64,000 nucleotides of DNA, taken from assembly GCA_024742355.1 (NCBI GenBank), contig JANSYM010000007.1, forward strand, positions 1 through 64,000. Direction: 5' to 3'. This stretch comes from Hyphomonadaceae bacterium. Lineage in GTDB: Bacteria; Pseudomonadota; Alphaproteobacteria; Caulobacterales; Hyphomonadaceae. The first letter of the stretch is position 1. Each line of letters starts with the position of its first letter. A model generated the notes under the pieces. That model was not told the origin of the DNA and searched no databases. It saw only the letters and a program-made list of their open reading frames with translations. A program made the translations under genes and the position numbers. This document shows positions 54,694 to 62,647 of this stretch, piece after piece.

Positions 54694-56070
54694 TTACAAC
54701 AGAAATAGCGTCGCCAGACCGAGGAAACTGAAGAAGGCCATGGTGTCGGTGAGAGTTAAGACGAAGACGGACGAGGCGACGGCGGGATCGGCGCCCATCC
54801 GTTTCAGCGTCAATGGCACCAGGATGCCGGATATCCCGGCCCAGAAAAAGCTCGCAAGCATCGCCACGCCGAGCACGATGGCGAGATTGACATCCTGGAA
54901 CCAGAACAAGGCGACAAGGCCGACTCCGATGGCGAAAATCACGCCATTGACCAGGCCGGTCAGCGTTTCCCGGACCACGGCCCGGCGCCCGGCCTTGCCT
55001 TCCATTTCCCGCTCCGCAATCGCGCGCACAGCCACCGCGAGGCCCTGACTACCGGCATTTCCAGCCAGCGCCGCGACAACGGGCATCAGGATGGCCAGCT
55101 GAACCAGGCGATCGATTGTGCCTTCGAACACGGCAATGATGGCCGATGCGACAAAGGCGGTGATGAGATTGATGCCGAGCCAGGGCGCTCGTGCTTTCAC
55201 CGATTCCCAGACTGTATCCGACCCGTCCGCGGACGACACGTTGGCGAGCGCCAGCAAGTCTTCCGTATTCTCTTCCTGGATGACGTGCACCATGTCATCG
55301 ACGGTGATCATGCCGACCAGGCGGCCATCGCGATCTTTCACGGGTGCAGATGCCAGCGCATATTTCTGGAACTGATACGCGACCTCTTCCTGATCCAGAT
55401 CGACGTGAATATCGGAATGGAATTCTTCCATAATATCGGCGAGTTTCACGTCCCGTTCGGTGCGCAGGAGCTGCGAGAGCAGGACATAACCGAGCGGCTT
55501 GTTGGACGGGTCGACAACGTAGATTTCATAGAAGTCCGTTGGCAGCTCTTCCGCATTATCCCGTGCAAAATCAATCGTTTGCCCGATGGTCCAGAATTCT
55601 GGTGCGGCCAGGAAGTCGCGCTGCATCAAGCGCCCGGCCGTGTCTTCCTCAAACTCGAAACTGGCTTCCAGGACGGCGCGGTCTTCTGGCTCCAGCTCTT
55701 CCAGAATGCGTTCGCGGCGGTCCTCATCGAGATCTTCGAGAACCGCGGTCGCATCATCGGTTTCAAGGTCGTCCAGCGCTTCGACCACCGCTTCGTCGCT
55801 CATCACCTCGACGGCGTCTTCGCGATACTCTTCACGCAGCTCGATCAGGATGTCGGATGGCAGCTCGCCGCCAAGCAGCTCGACCACGGCCTCGAACCGC
55901 TCGGTCGACAAGTGTTCCAACAGGTCGGACGCATCCGCCGGGTGCATGTCCTCCAGCGTCGCGCGGACCCAGTCACCTTCGCCGAGATCTATCGCATCGC
56001 GCAGGTCGCTCGCCAGCTGCGCGCGCTGTTCTTCGCCGTCCTGGGCAGATGGATCCGAGGCTTCACTCAT
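54694..56070 (-). CDS. mgtE: Magnesium transporter MgtE
   Basis: 458 residues. The N-terminal superhelical domain (MHPADASDLLEHLSTERFEAVVELLGGELPSDIL) holds the acidic Mg2+-sensing face. Two CBS domains follow (DFYEIYVVDPSNKPLGYVLLSQLLR and DGRLVGMITVDDMVHVIQEE), then five membrane helices with the pore motif PVVAALAGNAGSQGLAVAVRAIA. CBS/N domains close the pore when cytoplasmic Mg2+ is high. Start at 56070 with AGAGG just before; an upstream in-frame extension is not supported. Confidence 0.95.
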   Translation of the reverse strand: MSEASDPSAQDGEEQRAQLASDLRDAIDLGEGDWVRATLEDMHPADASDLLEHLSTERFEAVVELLGGELPSDILIELREEYREDAVEVMSDEAVVEALDDLETDDATAVLEDLDEDRRERILEELEPEDRAVLEASFEFEEDTAGRLMQRDFLAAPEFWTIGQTIDFARDNAEELPTDFYEIYVVDPSNKPLGYVLLSQLLRTERDVKLADIMEEFHSDIHVDLDQEEVAYQFQKYALASAPVKDRDGRLVGMITVDDMVHVIQEENTEDLLALANVSSADGSDTVWESVKARAPWLGINLITAFVASAIIAVFEGTIDRLVQLAILMPVVAALAGNAGSQGLAVAVRAIAEREMEGKAGRRAVVRETLTGLVNGVIFAIGVGLVALFWFQDVNLAIVLGVAMLASFFWAGISGILVPLTLKRMGADPAVASSVFVLTLTDTMAFFSFLGLATLFLL

Positions 56071-56201
56071 AGCGCCTCTTTGGCTTGATCGCCCGGCGCA
56101 GGCAAGCCGTTTTTGGGCGAAACCACCCGCAGGCGCCCTTGTTTGCGCGCCGCGTCTGACGCAAGCTGCTGCCCGAGCCAAAGCAAGGGAGGGCTGTGCT
56201 C

Positions 56202-56609
56202 ATGACTGACCTACCAATTACCGGCCTGTATACCGGCCTCACCATCATCCTCGCCTTCGTGCTGAGTGCCGGGATCGGCACCTATCGCGGCAAGACCAAG
56301 ATCTCGATCGGCGATGGCGGTGACGCGGAAACCCTGCTGCGCATGCGCCGGCACGGCAATCTGGTCGAAACCGCAGCGCTGACGCTGCTGGCAATGGCAA
56401 TCATCGAGATCAATGGCGCCTCGGCGATGTTGCTGCATGGGCTCGGCATTGCCTATATCCTGGCGCGGATTGCCCACCCGATCGGGCTGAAAAAGGACGA
56501 TATCACCCACCCGCTGCGGGCGATTGGGGCGATGGGGTCGATGCTGGTCATGCTGATCGCAGGCGGCACGGCGATTTGGCAGTTTGTACAGAGTTTGGGG
56601 GCTGCTTAG
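56202..56609 (+). CDS. MAPEG-family membrane protein
   Basis: 135 residues with four membrane helices (about 6-28, 58-78, 80-95 and 108-128). The MAPEG core RMRRHGNLVETAALTLLAMAIIEINGAS matches the family's conserved R-H/N-E-Q/T pattern. Human relatives make leukotrienes and act as glutathione transferases; bacterial members are mostly uncharacterised. GGGAGGG lies eight bases before the ATG. Confidence 0.9.
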   Translation: MTDLPITGLYTGLTIILAFVLSAGIGTYRGKTKISIGDGGDAETLLRMRRHGNLVETAALTLLAMAIIEINGASAMLLHGLGIAYILARIAHPIGLKKDDITHPLRAIGAMGSMLVMLIAGGTAIWQFVQSLGAA

Positions 56610-56688
56610 AGGCGCTGGCCCTTGCAGGAGTGCGGCTAAGACTGGATGAAATGGCGCAAGATTCGGCGCGTTTTGCGCACTCTCTTTG

Positions 56689-56725
56689 AGCCTCATCCTG
56701 AGCGAAGTCGAAGGACGAGGCGGGC
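56689..56725. repeat. 37-bp exact repeat, second copy in the window
   Basis: The stretch starting AGCCTCATCCTGAGCGAAG is identical over 37 bases to 44451-44487. It belongs to a dispersed REP-like family, also present inverted at 44521-44546. Confidence 0.75.
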
Positions 56726-56770
56726 GCTTGAACACTGGTTCTCGGTCGCCGCGCCCTCCGCTTACGCTGC

Positions 56771-56971
56771 GGGCATTTTCACACGATTTTTGGTCCCCCG
56801 GACCAAAAATTTGGCTTCGCAAATCAGCTGCGGCCCTGCCGGGCATTCTTCACCTATTTTTGGTCCACTGGACCAAAAATTTTGCTGCGCAAATCGGCTG
56901 CGGCCCTGCCGGGCATTCTTCACCTATTTTTGGTCCACTGGACCAAAAATTTTGCTGCGCAAATCGGCTGC
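56771..56971. repeat. 70-bp tandem repeat with strong palindromes (2.9 copies)
   Basis: Three units begin at 56771, 56841 and 56911, each carrying a near-perfect palindrome ATTTTTGGTCC-NNN-GGACCAAAAAT at 56786-56810, 56856-56880 and 56926-56950. Units two and three are almost identical; unit one is diverged. The array ends four bases before the tRNA-Leu CCA. It contains no gene. The A/T-flanked hairpins could end transcription in either direction. Confidence 0.88.
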
Positions 56972-56974
56972 GAA

Positions 56975-57063
56975 TGGTGCCCGCGGCCGGACTTGAACCG
57001 GCAAGCCCAATAATGGGCGGCGGATTTTAAGTCCGCTGTGTTTACCAATTTCACCACGCGGGC
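56975..57063 (-). tRNA. tRNA-Leu (UAA)
   Basis: 89 nt including encoded CCA. Acceptor stem GCCCGCG/CGCGGGC with discriminator A. Anticodon loop CUUAAAA gives UAA. The long variable arm (GCCCATTATTGGGC) marks a class II tRNA, and the T-arm has GGTTCAAGTCC. It reads codons UUA/UUG. Confidence 0.95.
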
Positions 57064-57158
57064 ACGGCGCCTTCGTTAGCCGGGCTCGCGGCGCGAGACA
57101 AGCAGGCATTTGTTCCGGCCGCGAAGGTTAACAGAATCCTTACTGGCATCATCTATGC

Positions 57159-57281
57159 ATGATCCCTGTTATGCTGCGACCATTGCAAAAGAAACGGTAT
57201 AACGCGATCCTCGTAACCCTGGTGTGCTACGGGCCGCTCCTCGTATTGTTTGGAGGTCTGGCCGTCTGGGTTGCCAGTTAG
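57159..57281 (+). CDS. Possible 40-residue membrane microprotein between tRNA genes
   Basis: An ATG at 57159 opens 40 codons ending in TAG at 57279-57281. The basic N-terminus (MIPVMLRPLQKKRYN) is followed by a single hydrophobic helix (AILVTLVCYGPLLVLFGGLA, then VWVAS), a plausible one-pass membrane peptide with N-in topology. No good ribosome-binding site precedes it. It is the only open frame in the 220-base gap and runs opposite to both tRNAs. It may be real, or a chance ORF. Confidence 0.35.
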   Translation: MIPVMLRPLQKKRYNAILVTLVCYGPLLVLFGGLAVWVAS

Positions 57282-57284
57282 GAT

Positions 57285-57361
<77 letters not shown>

Positions 57362-57430
57362 AACCAAGCCCGGTGGTATAGGCGCATCTTCAGAATTGGC
57401 AATGGGAAAAGACGGCGCAAAGCGCGGTCT

Positions 57431-57931
57431 TCAGGCGGCATCCTTCAGACGCACAGCATCCAGTCTCGCCTTGATATCGGTAAGATCGGAGAGGATCGTC
57501 TCCAGACGCTCCTGCGTGCCCGTCGCGGGCGCGGCGGGGTCACTGGCTTCGAAGGCTTTGCGCACGGTTTCTTGCATCTCTCTGGCAGGGCTAACGGATG
57601 GCGCAGCATCACCTGAGTCTGCGGGCGCGACAATGCGGGCTTCGCCGCCGAGAACAGATTGTACACCCTGCTCGCTGAGCAGCTTGCCGGCGCCTTTCAG
57701 CGTCATACCCTGATCATGCACAAGTGTCTGGATCGCGCGCAGGGCGGCCATATCGTCCGGACGGAACATGCGGCGTCCGTCGCGGCGCTTGAGCGGCTTT
57801 ACGAATTTCGCGAACTTGGTTTCCCAATAGCGCAGCACATGTGGCTGCAGGCCGAGCTCTTCAGCGGCTTCCCCGATTGAACGATAGGCGTCAGCGGATT
57901 TTTCAATCTTGCGGGCAGCAGAACTCGGCAT
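57431..57931 (-). CDS. MerR-family transcriptional regulator
   Basis: 166 residues. The N-terminal winged helix (YRSIGEAAEELGLQPHVLRYWETKFAKFVKPLKRRDGRRMFRPDDMAALRAIQTLVHDQGMTLKGAGKLL) fits MerR proteins that bend overspaced promoters. The C-terminal part is acidic and disordered, with a final helix (ERLETILSDLTDIKARLDAVRL). It has no metal-binding cysteines. It follows ihfA on the same strand, an association seen in many alphaproteobacteria. Confidence 0.92.
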   Translation of the reverse strand: MPSSAARKIEKSADAYRSIGEAAEELGLQPHVLRYWETKFAKFVKPLKRRDGRRMFRPDDMAALRAIQTLVHDQGMTLKGAGKLLSEQGVQSVLGGEARIVAPADSGDAAPSVSPAREMQETVRKAFEASDPAAPATGTQERLETILSDLTDIKARLDAVRLKDAA

Positions 57932-57950
57932 GTCTTAATTGGTCTCGCGT

Positions 57951-58241
57951 TTAGCCTCCGACGCGATCTTTGAGCATCGGAGAAGGTTTGAAAGTCACAA
58001 CCTTGCGCGCCGATATCGTTGCCTGAATGCCTGTCTTTGGATTGCGCCCCTCGCGAGCCGCTTTTTTCCGGACATTGAAGTTACCAAAACGAGAGAGTTT
58101 AACCGTCCCGTCCTGTTCCAGGTTTTCGCTGATCATTTCCAGCATTCGGTCGAGCAAGTGCGAGGATTCCTGTCGTGTCAGACCGACCTCACGCACAATC
58201 GCGTCAGTTAGTTCCACACGTGTGAGCGTTGCATTCGTCAC
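57951..58241 (-). CDS. ihfA: Integration host factor alpha subunit
   Basis: 96 residues: ATLTRVELTDAIVREVGLTRQESSHLLDRMLEMISENLEQDGTVKLSRFGNFNVRKKAAREGRNPKTG carries the HU/IHF fold and the RNPKTGI arm whose Pro intercalates into DNA. It bends DNA strongly at specific sites as a heterodimer with IhfB. Located downstream of plsX-fabH on the same strand, as is typical. Confidence 0.96.
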   Translation of the reverse strand: MTNATLTRVELTDAIVREVGLTRQESSHLLDRMLEMISENLEQDGTVKLSRFGNFNVRKKAAREGRNPKTGIQATISARKVVTFKPSPMLKDRVGG

Positions 58242-58296
58242 GGTTCAGCTCCTCTTCGTTAACAATAGCGACCGAGTTCTTAACGAAACCAAAAGA

Positions 58297-59271
58297 TCAG
58301 AGGCGGAAGAGGCTTGCGCCCCAGGAAAATCCACCACCCATGGCTTCACTGAGCACCAAATGGCCCGGTTGGATGCGACCATCGCTGACCGCAGTGTGTA
58401 AAGCAAGTGGAATCGAAGCCGCAGACGTGTTGCCGTGCTGCCCCACCGTCGAGATCACCTTGGCTTCATCAAGCTTCATTTTCTTGGCCACACCGTTCAG
58501 AATGCGCTGATTGGCCTGGTGCGGCACGAACCAGTCGACATCGTCCGAATTGATGCCGGTTTCCTCATATACAGCATTGATCGCGCTCGAAATATTCGTC
58601 ACCGCGTGTTTGAACACCTGGTTTCCGAGCATGCGCACATGGCCGATCGTTCCGGTTGAGGACACGCCGCCATCGACGTGCAACAGCTCGCTCTTGGTGC
58701 CGTCCGTGCGAATATGATGCGTCAGGATCCCGCGATCTCCGGCATCTGCCTCGCTTTCCGCTGTGAGCACGACGCCGCCGGCGCCATCGCCAAACAGAAC
58801 GCAAGTACCGCGATCGGACCAGTCGAGAATACGCGTGAAAGTCTCGGCGCCGATGACCAGGGCGGTCTTGAACAGGCCGGTCTTCAGCATCGAGTCGGCG
58901 GTGGCCAGCGCGAACAGGAAGCCGGAACACACGGCCTGCACATCGAAGGCCGCGCCGGGGCCGGTGCCAAGATTGGCTTGCACCGCGGTCGCTGTCGCCG
59001 GAAAGGTCTTGTCCGGGGTCGTCGTTGCCAGCACGATCAGATCCACGTCTTCAGCCGCAATCCCCGCATCCGCTAGGATGGCGCGTGCTGCGTTGGTGGC
59101 GAGGTCTGAAGTCAGCTCGCCATCGGCTGCAATATGGCGCTGGCGGATGCCGGTGCGTTCCTGGATCCACTGATCCGAGGTTTCGACAATCTCGGACATC
59201 TCGGCATTGGTCATTATCCGCTCAGGCAGATAACCGCCGGTACCACGAATTACGCTTCTGATCGCACTCAT
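58297..59271 (-). CDS. fabH: Beta-ketoacyl-ACP synthase III
   Basis: 324 residues with the Cys-His-Asn triad: Cys in [14 protein letters not shown], His in [13 protein letters not shown] and Asn in [15 protein letters not shown]. It starts fatty acid synthesis by condensing acetyl-CoA with malonyl-ACP. ATGA-type overlap with plsX (59268-59271) makes the two coupled; the C-terminus SWGASLFRL is standard. Confidence 0.97.
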   Translation of the reverse strand: MSAIRSVIRGTGGYLPERIMTNAEMSEIVETSDQWIQERTGIRQRHIAADGELTSDLATNAARAILADAGIAAEDVDLIVLATTTPDKTFPATATAVQANLGTGPGAAFDVQAVCSGFLFALATADSMLKTGLFKTALVIGAETFTRILDWSDRGTCVLFGDGAGGVVLTAESEADAGDRGILTHHIRTDGTKSELLHVDGGVSSTGTIGHVRMLGNQVFKHAVTNISSAINAVYEETGINSDDVDWFVPHQANQRILNGVAKKMKLDEAKVISTVGQHGNTSAASIPLALHTAVSDGRIQPGHLVLSEAMGGGFSWGASLFRL

Positions 59272-60305
59272 TCTGAGGCCTCGCTCAAGCTGACTTCGAC
59301 CCGGTCTCGGCTGAGGCCGGAGGCAACTTCTTCCATATACTGGCTCGCCGCGAGATCCGCCGCCAACCGGACTGCGGTGGCATACCCTTCGGCATCGGTT
59401 CCGCCATGGCTCTTTACCACAACACCATTGAGCCCGAGAAGCACGCCGCCATTCACATTTGACGGATCCATCTTTTCTTTCAGGCGTTTGAGGCCGGAAC
59501 TTGCGAGCGCCGCGCCGACCTTGGAGATCACACCGGATGTCAGGGCTTCACGGACATAGGACGCCACCAGGCGCGCTGTGCCCTCGGCGGTCTTCAGAGC
59601 GACATTGCCGGTGAACCCGTCAGTGACGACGACGTCAACAGCGCCCATGGCGATGTCATTGCCTTCGACATAGCCGCGAAAATCGAGCCCGAGTTCGGAT
59701 TCTCTAAGCCGCTCAGCTGCCAGTTTCAGCGTGTCACGGCCCTTGCCGTCCTCGGCGCCGATATTGAGCAAGCCAATGGTCGGCTTCGCCTTACCTGTCA
59801 CGGCGCGAGCGTACGCCTCGCCCATGATTGCAAAGGTCACCAATTGATCGGAATCAGCGTCGAGATTGGCGCCGACATCCAGCACAACGGAGCGCCCTTC
59901 CATGGTCGGCCAGATCGCCGTCATGGCCGGCCTGTGCACGCCTTCCATCTTGCGCAGGGACATCATCGAGAAGGCCATCAGCGCGCCCGTATTTCCCGCA
60001 GACACAGCGGCGCCAGCGCGGCCGGCTTTGACCGCCTGAACAGCGCCCCACATGCTGGTTGTCTTGGCACGGCGCAGCGCTGCTGACGGCTTTTCGCTCA
60101 TGTCCACGACATCATCATGGTGAAAGATCGTGCAACGATCCATCAAGCCCCGGGACTCAATCCCGGTGGTGATGTCTTCTGCCCGGCCATGCACCTCGAA
60201 CAGGACATTTTTTCGCTGCGCAGCGAATAGTTTCAGACCGTCGAGAACAACCGTCGGGGCTGCATCGCCGCCCATGGCGTCAATCGACAGAATAAGGCTG
60301 GCCAT
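59268..60305 (-). CDS. plsX: Phosphate acyltransferase PlsX
   Basis: 345 residues beginning [17 protein letters not shown], the family signature, with [63 protein letters not shown] and [24 protein letters not shown]. It converts acyl-ACP to acyl-phosphate for PlsY in phospholipid synthesis. In many alphaproteobacteria a DUF177/YceD gene precedes it; here only a 100-base gap lies between it and the chaperone gene. Confidence 0.97.
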   Translation of the reverse strand: MASLILSIDAMGGDAAPTVVLDGLKLFAAQRKNVLFEVHGRAEDITTGIESRGLMDRCTIFHHDDVVDMSEKPSAALRRAKTTSMWGAVQAVKAGRAGAAVSAGNTGALMAFSMMSLRKMEGVHRPAMTAIWPTMEGRSVVLDVGANLDADSDQLVTFAIMGEAYARAVTGKAKPTIGLLNIGAEDGKGRDTLKLAAERLRESELGLDFRGYVEGNDIAMGAVDVVVTDGFTGNVALKTAEGTARLVASYVREALTSGVISKVGAALASSGLKRLKEKMDPSNVNGGVLLGLNGVVVKSHGGTDAEGYATAVRLAADLAASQYMEEVASGLSRDRVEVSLSEASE

Positions 60306-60409
60306 TCGGCAGAACTCCACAAAGCCCTAAAAGTCGGCGCAACCTATGCGCGCGCGGTCGGAAAGGCAACGGCGGGAATGTGCTTAAAACGCGCTTCCTT
60401 TACGCGAAG

Positions 60410-60922
60410 TCAAAGCTCGCCTGGTCCGACCAGGATTTGCTCGGGCGCAACCCGCTCGACCCGGTCGTTCAGGTCGAGGACATAATTCGCGAGCTCCAGC
60501 GCTTTTTCCGCGTCAGGCTGGATGTTGCGCTGAATGACCTGCGCCAGATGTTTGTCCGGCCCGCCCTGCTCCAGCGCTTCGTCAACCGCTGATGCCAGGC
60601 CGTAAAACTCCTCGCCCATTTTTCGAATCCGGCGCGCGATCGACGAATCGCCAACGCCATGCTCGCGCAGGGAATGATCGAAATCCGAGAACAGCTTTTC
60701 CGAGAAGGCTTTTGACAGCGCCTTGCCGTCACTGCCCTGCTCTCGGAACCGGCGCATGGCGAGCGTGGCGACGAGTGCCACCATGTGGAAGCGCCCATAG
60801 ATCGTATCCGGCGTCCAGCCGCGTAAATACGGCTCTGGTTCGCGCGCCAATTTCGTCACCTCATCGCGCCACTTCCTGACCGCTTCGGGGTCAACATTCG
60901 ATTTCTTGAACCACGCAAACAT
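60410..60922 (-). CDS. Ubiquinol-cytochrome c reductase chaperone (CBP3/UQCC family)
   Basis: 170 residues. The conserved core is YGRFHMVALVATLAMRRFREQGSDGKALSKAFSEKLFSDFDHSLREHGVGDSSIARRIRKMGEEFYGLASAVDEAL. It helps assemble cytochrome b of the bc1 complex in mitochondria and alphaproteobacteria. The start at 60922 (MFAWFKKSN) fits the family. Divergent from the BamE-like lipoprotein gene, a layout common to alphaproteobacteria. Confidence 0.92.
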   Translation of the reverse strand: MFAWFKKSNVDPEAVRKWRDEVTKLAREPEPYLRGWTPDTIYGRFHMVALVATLAMRRFREQGSDGKALSKAFSEKLFSDFDHSLREHGVGDSSIARRIRKMGEEFYGLASAVDEALEQGGPDKHLAQVIQRNIQPDAEKALELANYVLDLNDRVERVAPEQILVGPGEL

Positions 60923-61019
60923 GAACCGCCCTATTTTCGTCTCGTCTCTGGTGTTTCCTGACGCTTGCCAATTACAGGTTTTCGGCCTTATCTCCAGCTC
61001 AGTTATCAGGAGTACCCTC

Positions 61020-61496
61020 ATGGCGCGACGTGTCATTCTCGCATCTATCGCACTGGCAAGCCTTACAACGGCCTGTATCAGCCCGATTGAGGACTATCAC
61101 GGGTACACCGCTGACGAAGTGTTGCCGCAGAATATCAAAGTCGGCGAAGATTCGCGAGCCAGCGTGCTGGCGCAACTGGGCTCGGCGTCGACCGAAAGCG
61201 TATTTGACGAGAATACCTGGTTCTATGTCACCACCCAGCGCGAACGCATCGCCTTCCTGACACCGCGGACCAAGGCGCGCTCAATCACCGCCATCCGGTT
61301 CGGAGAGGATGATCTTGTTGAAGAGCTCCTGACCTATGACGAAGCCGATGGCTCGGTCATTCGCTATGCGTCGCGCGAAACGCCGACGCGTGGCCGCCAG
61401 CTTGGTCTGCTTGAACAAATCTTCGGAACCGTAGGCGCCGTTGCGCTGCCGCAGACTGATGAGCGAACCCCCGGCAACCCAACCGGCCGCCGCTAA
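61020..61496 (+). CDS. bamE: BamE/SmpA-family outer membrane lipoprotein
   Basis: 158 residues. A lipoprotein signal (MARRVILASIALASLTTAC) places the lipidated Cys at residue 19. The SmpA/OmlA domain follows (VGEDSRASVLAQLGSASTESVFDENTWFYVTTQRERIAFLTPRTKARSITAIRF). BamE supports the BAM machine that folds outer membrane proteins. A C-terminal extension (FGTVGAVALPQTDERTPGNPTGRR) goes beyond E. coli BamE and is common in alphaproteobacteria. Its TAA overlaps the convergent gene's stop. Confidence 0.92.
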   Translation: MARRVILASIALASLTTACISPIEDYHGYTADEVLPQNIKVGEDSRASVLAQLGSASTESVFDENTWFYVTTQRERIAFLTPRTKARSITAIRFGEDDLVEELLTYDEADGSVIRYASRETPTRGRQLGLLEQIFGTVGAVALPQTDERTPGNPTGRR

Positions 61497-62521
61497 TCGC
61501 TGGACAACACGGCGTCGTCCGCCTGAAACTGCGGGTCCTGCGCCCACATATCAGAACATGAATAGGAATCGCCGTCGAATGGCGTGAAGGAGACGCAGGC
61601 ATATTCCGCCTGTGCGCTTTCCTCGAACTGCGGTGCCCCTGTCCACGCGTGCATGGCCTTCACCCCCGTCCAGGCGCTTAGATAAATATTGCCCGCATGT
61701 GACGGCATACGGGCGCTGTCACGCGGCGATCGATAATGCTCAACGCCGTTCACGTACCAGATGATTTCGTCTGGATGCCACTCAAACGCGTACAGATTCA
61801 TGCGCTCGGAAAAGTCGAATCCGAGCGGTTCGCGGCTATATGCCCCTTTTCTGCCCGCTCTCCAGTAATTGTATTCGATGCCGCTCGGGCGATTGCCCAC
61901 AAATTCGATATCGATTTCATCCTGGGGATCGCCAGACCACGGGCCAGTATAGGTGAAGAAGGTCGACACGACCCCACGCTCACCCGACGGGCGCATGATC
62001 ACTTCGTAGCGGCCATAGCCATATTTCTCGCGCGTCTTCATCTCGGCCATGCTGGGTCGTGTACCGTTTTTGCCGGCCTGGACCCGCAAAATCAGCCGAT
62101 CGTGCTGCTGGATAATGTTCTCGATCAACCATGGGCCACCATAATAGGCCTTTGGTTCATCATTCTTCTGAGTGGATACCCGCCAATCATTATAGTCCAG
62201 CGGCTGCCGCAGATCCGCGAAAAACGACCCTTGCCGGATTGGACGGGGTTGCGGCACAGGCGCAGGGCGTACCGGGCGGCTGTCTGTGGAGTCAGTTTCG
62301 TCGACATCGCGATCTGGCGAATCCCGCGGAATCTCAACAATGGCAGGCACGTCAGACGTGTCTGGCACGATCGCGATGGTTGAAACTATGGGCTCGGGAG
62401 ACACCCCCGCAACCCGGCTGAGCGACAGCAAAAACGCAAATACCCAAGCAAACGGCACTAAAACATAGCGACCATTTGTTTGCTCGGAACGCGCAAAATT
62501 TATCAGACTCGTTAACAGCAT
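61493..62521 (-). CDS. Glycoside hydrolase family 16 protein
   Basis: 342 residues. A hydrophobic N-terminal segment (about 19-38, VLVPFAWVFAFLLSLSRVAG) acts as signal or anchor. A Pro/Asp-rich low-complexity linker follows (about 45-95). The GH16 domain has catalytic motif DEIDIEFVG (nucleophile and acid/base Glu) and FHTYxxxW-like strand MNLYAFEWHPDEIIWYVNGVEHY. It probably cleaves beta-1,3/1,4-glucans, or trims an exopolysaccharide like ExsH/ExoK. Standalone; polysaccharide target unknown. Confidence 0.9.
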   Translation of the reverse strand: MLLTSLINFARSEQTNGRYVLVPFAWVFAFLLSLSRVAGVSPEPIVSTIAIVPDTSDVPAIVEIPRDSPDRDVDETDSTDSRPVRPAPVPQPRPIRQGSFFADLRQPLDYNDWRVSTQKNDEPKAYYGGPWLIENIIQQHDRLILRVQAGKNGTRPSMAEMKTREKYGYGRYEVIMRPSGERGVVSTFFTYTGPWSGDPQDEIDIEFVGNRPSGIEYNYWRAGRKGAYSREPLGFDFSERMNLYAFEWHPDEIIWYVNGVEHYRSPRDSARMPSHAGNIYLSAWTGVKAMHAWTGAPQFEESAQAEYACVSFTPFDGDSYSCSDMWAQDPQFQADDAVLSSD

Positions 62522-62596
62522 TCGGGTTCAAGTTCGGCTAGCCCCCGAATTTACAGCAATTTCCGGACCAATCATTGTTAACGATCGGCTACGAAA

Positions 62597-62624
62597 AAAA
62601 CCCGCGTCCGAAGACGCGGGTTTT
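62597..62624 (-). terminator. Terminator of the membrane pyrophosphatase gene
   Basis: AAAACCCGCGTC (62597-62608) and GACGCGGGTTTT (62613-62624) form a 12-bp stem with loop CGAA. On the minus strand it is followed by seven T residues (complement of 62594-62600). It sits 24 bases after the hppA stop. Confidence 0.92.
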
Positions 62625-62647
62625 CTTATTTCGCGTTTGGGTTGTGC

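Noticed and set aside
56771-56971. CRISPR array
   Set aside because: Repeats are contiguous 70-bp units without unique spacers, and no cas genes are present in the window.
58255-58290. CtrA-type site (two TTAAC motifs)
   Set aside because: Spacing between the TTAAC elements is 16 bases instead of 7, so it does not fit the TTAA-N7-TTAA consensus.
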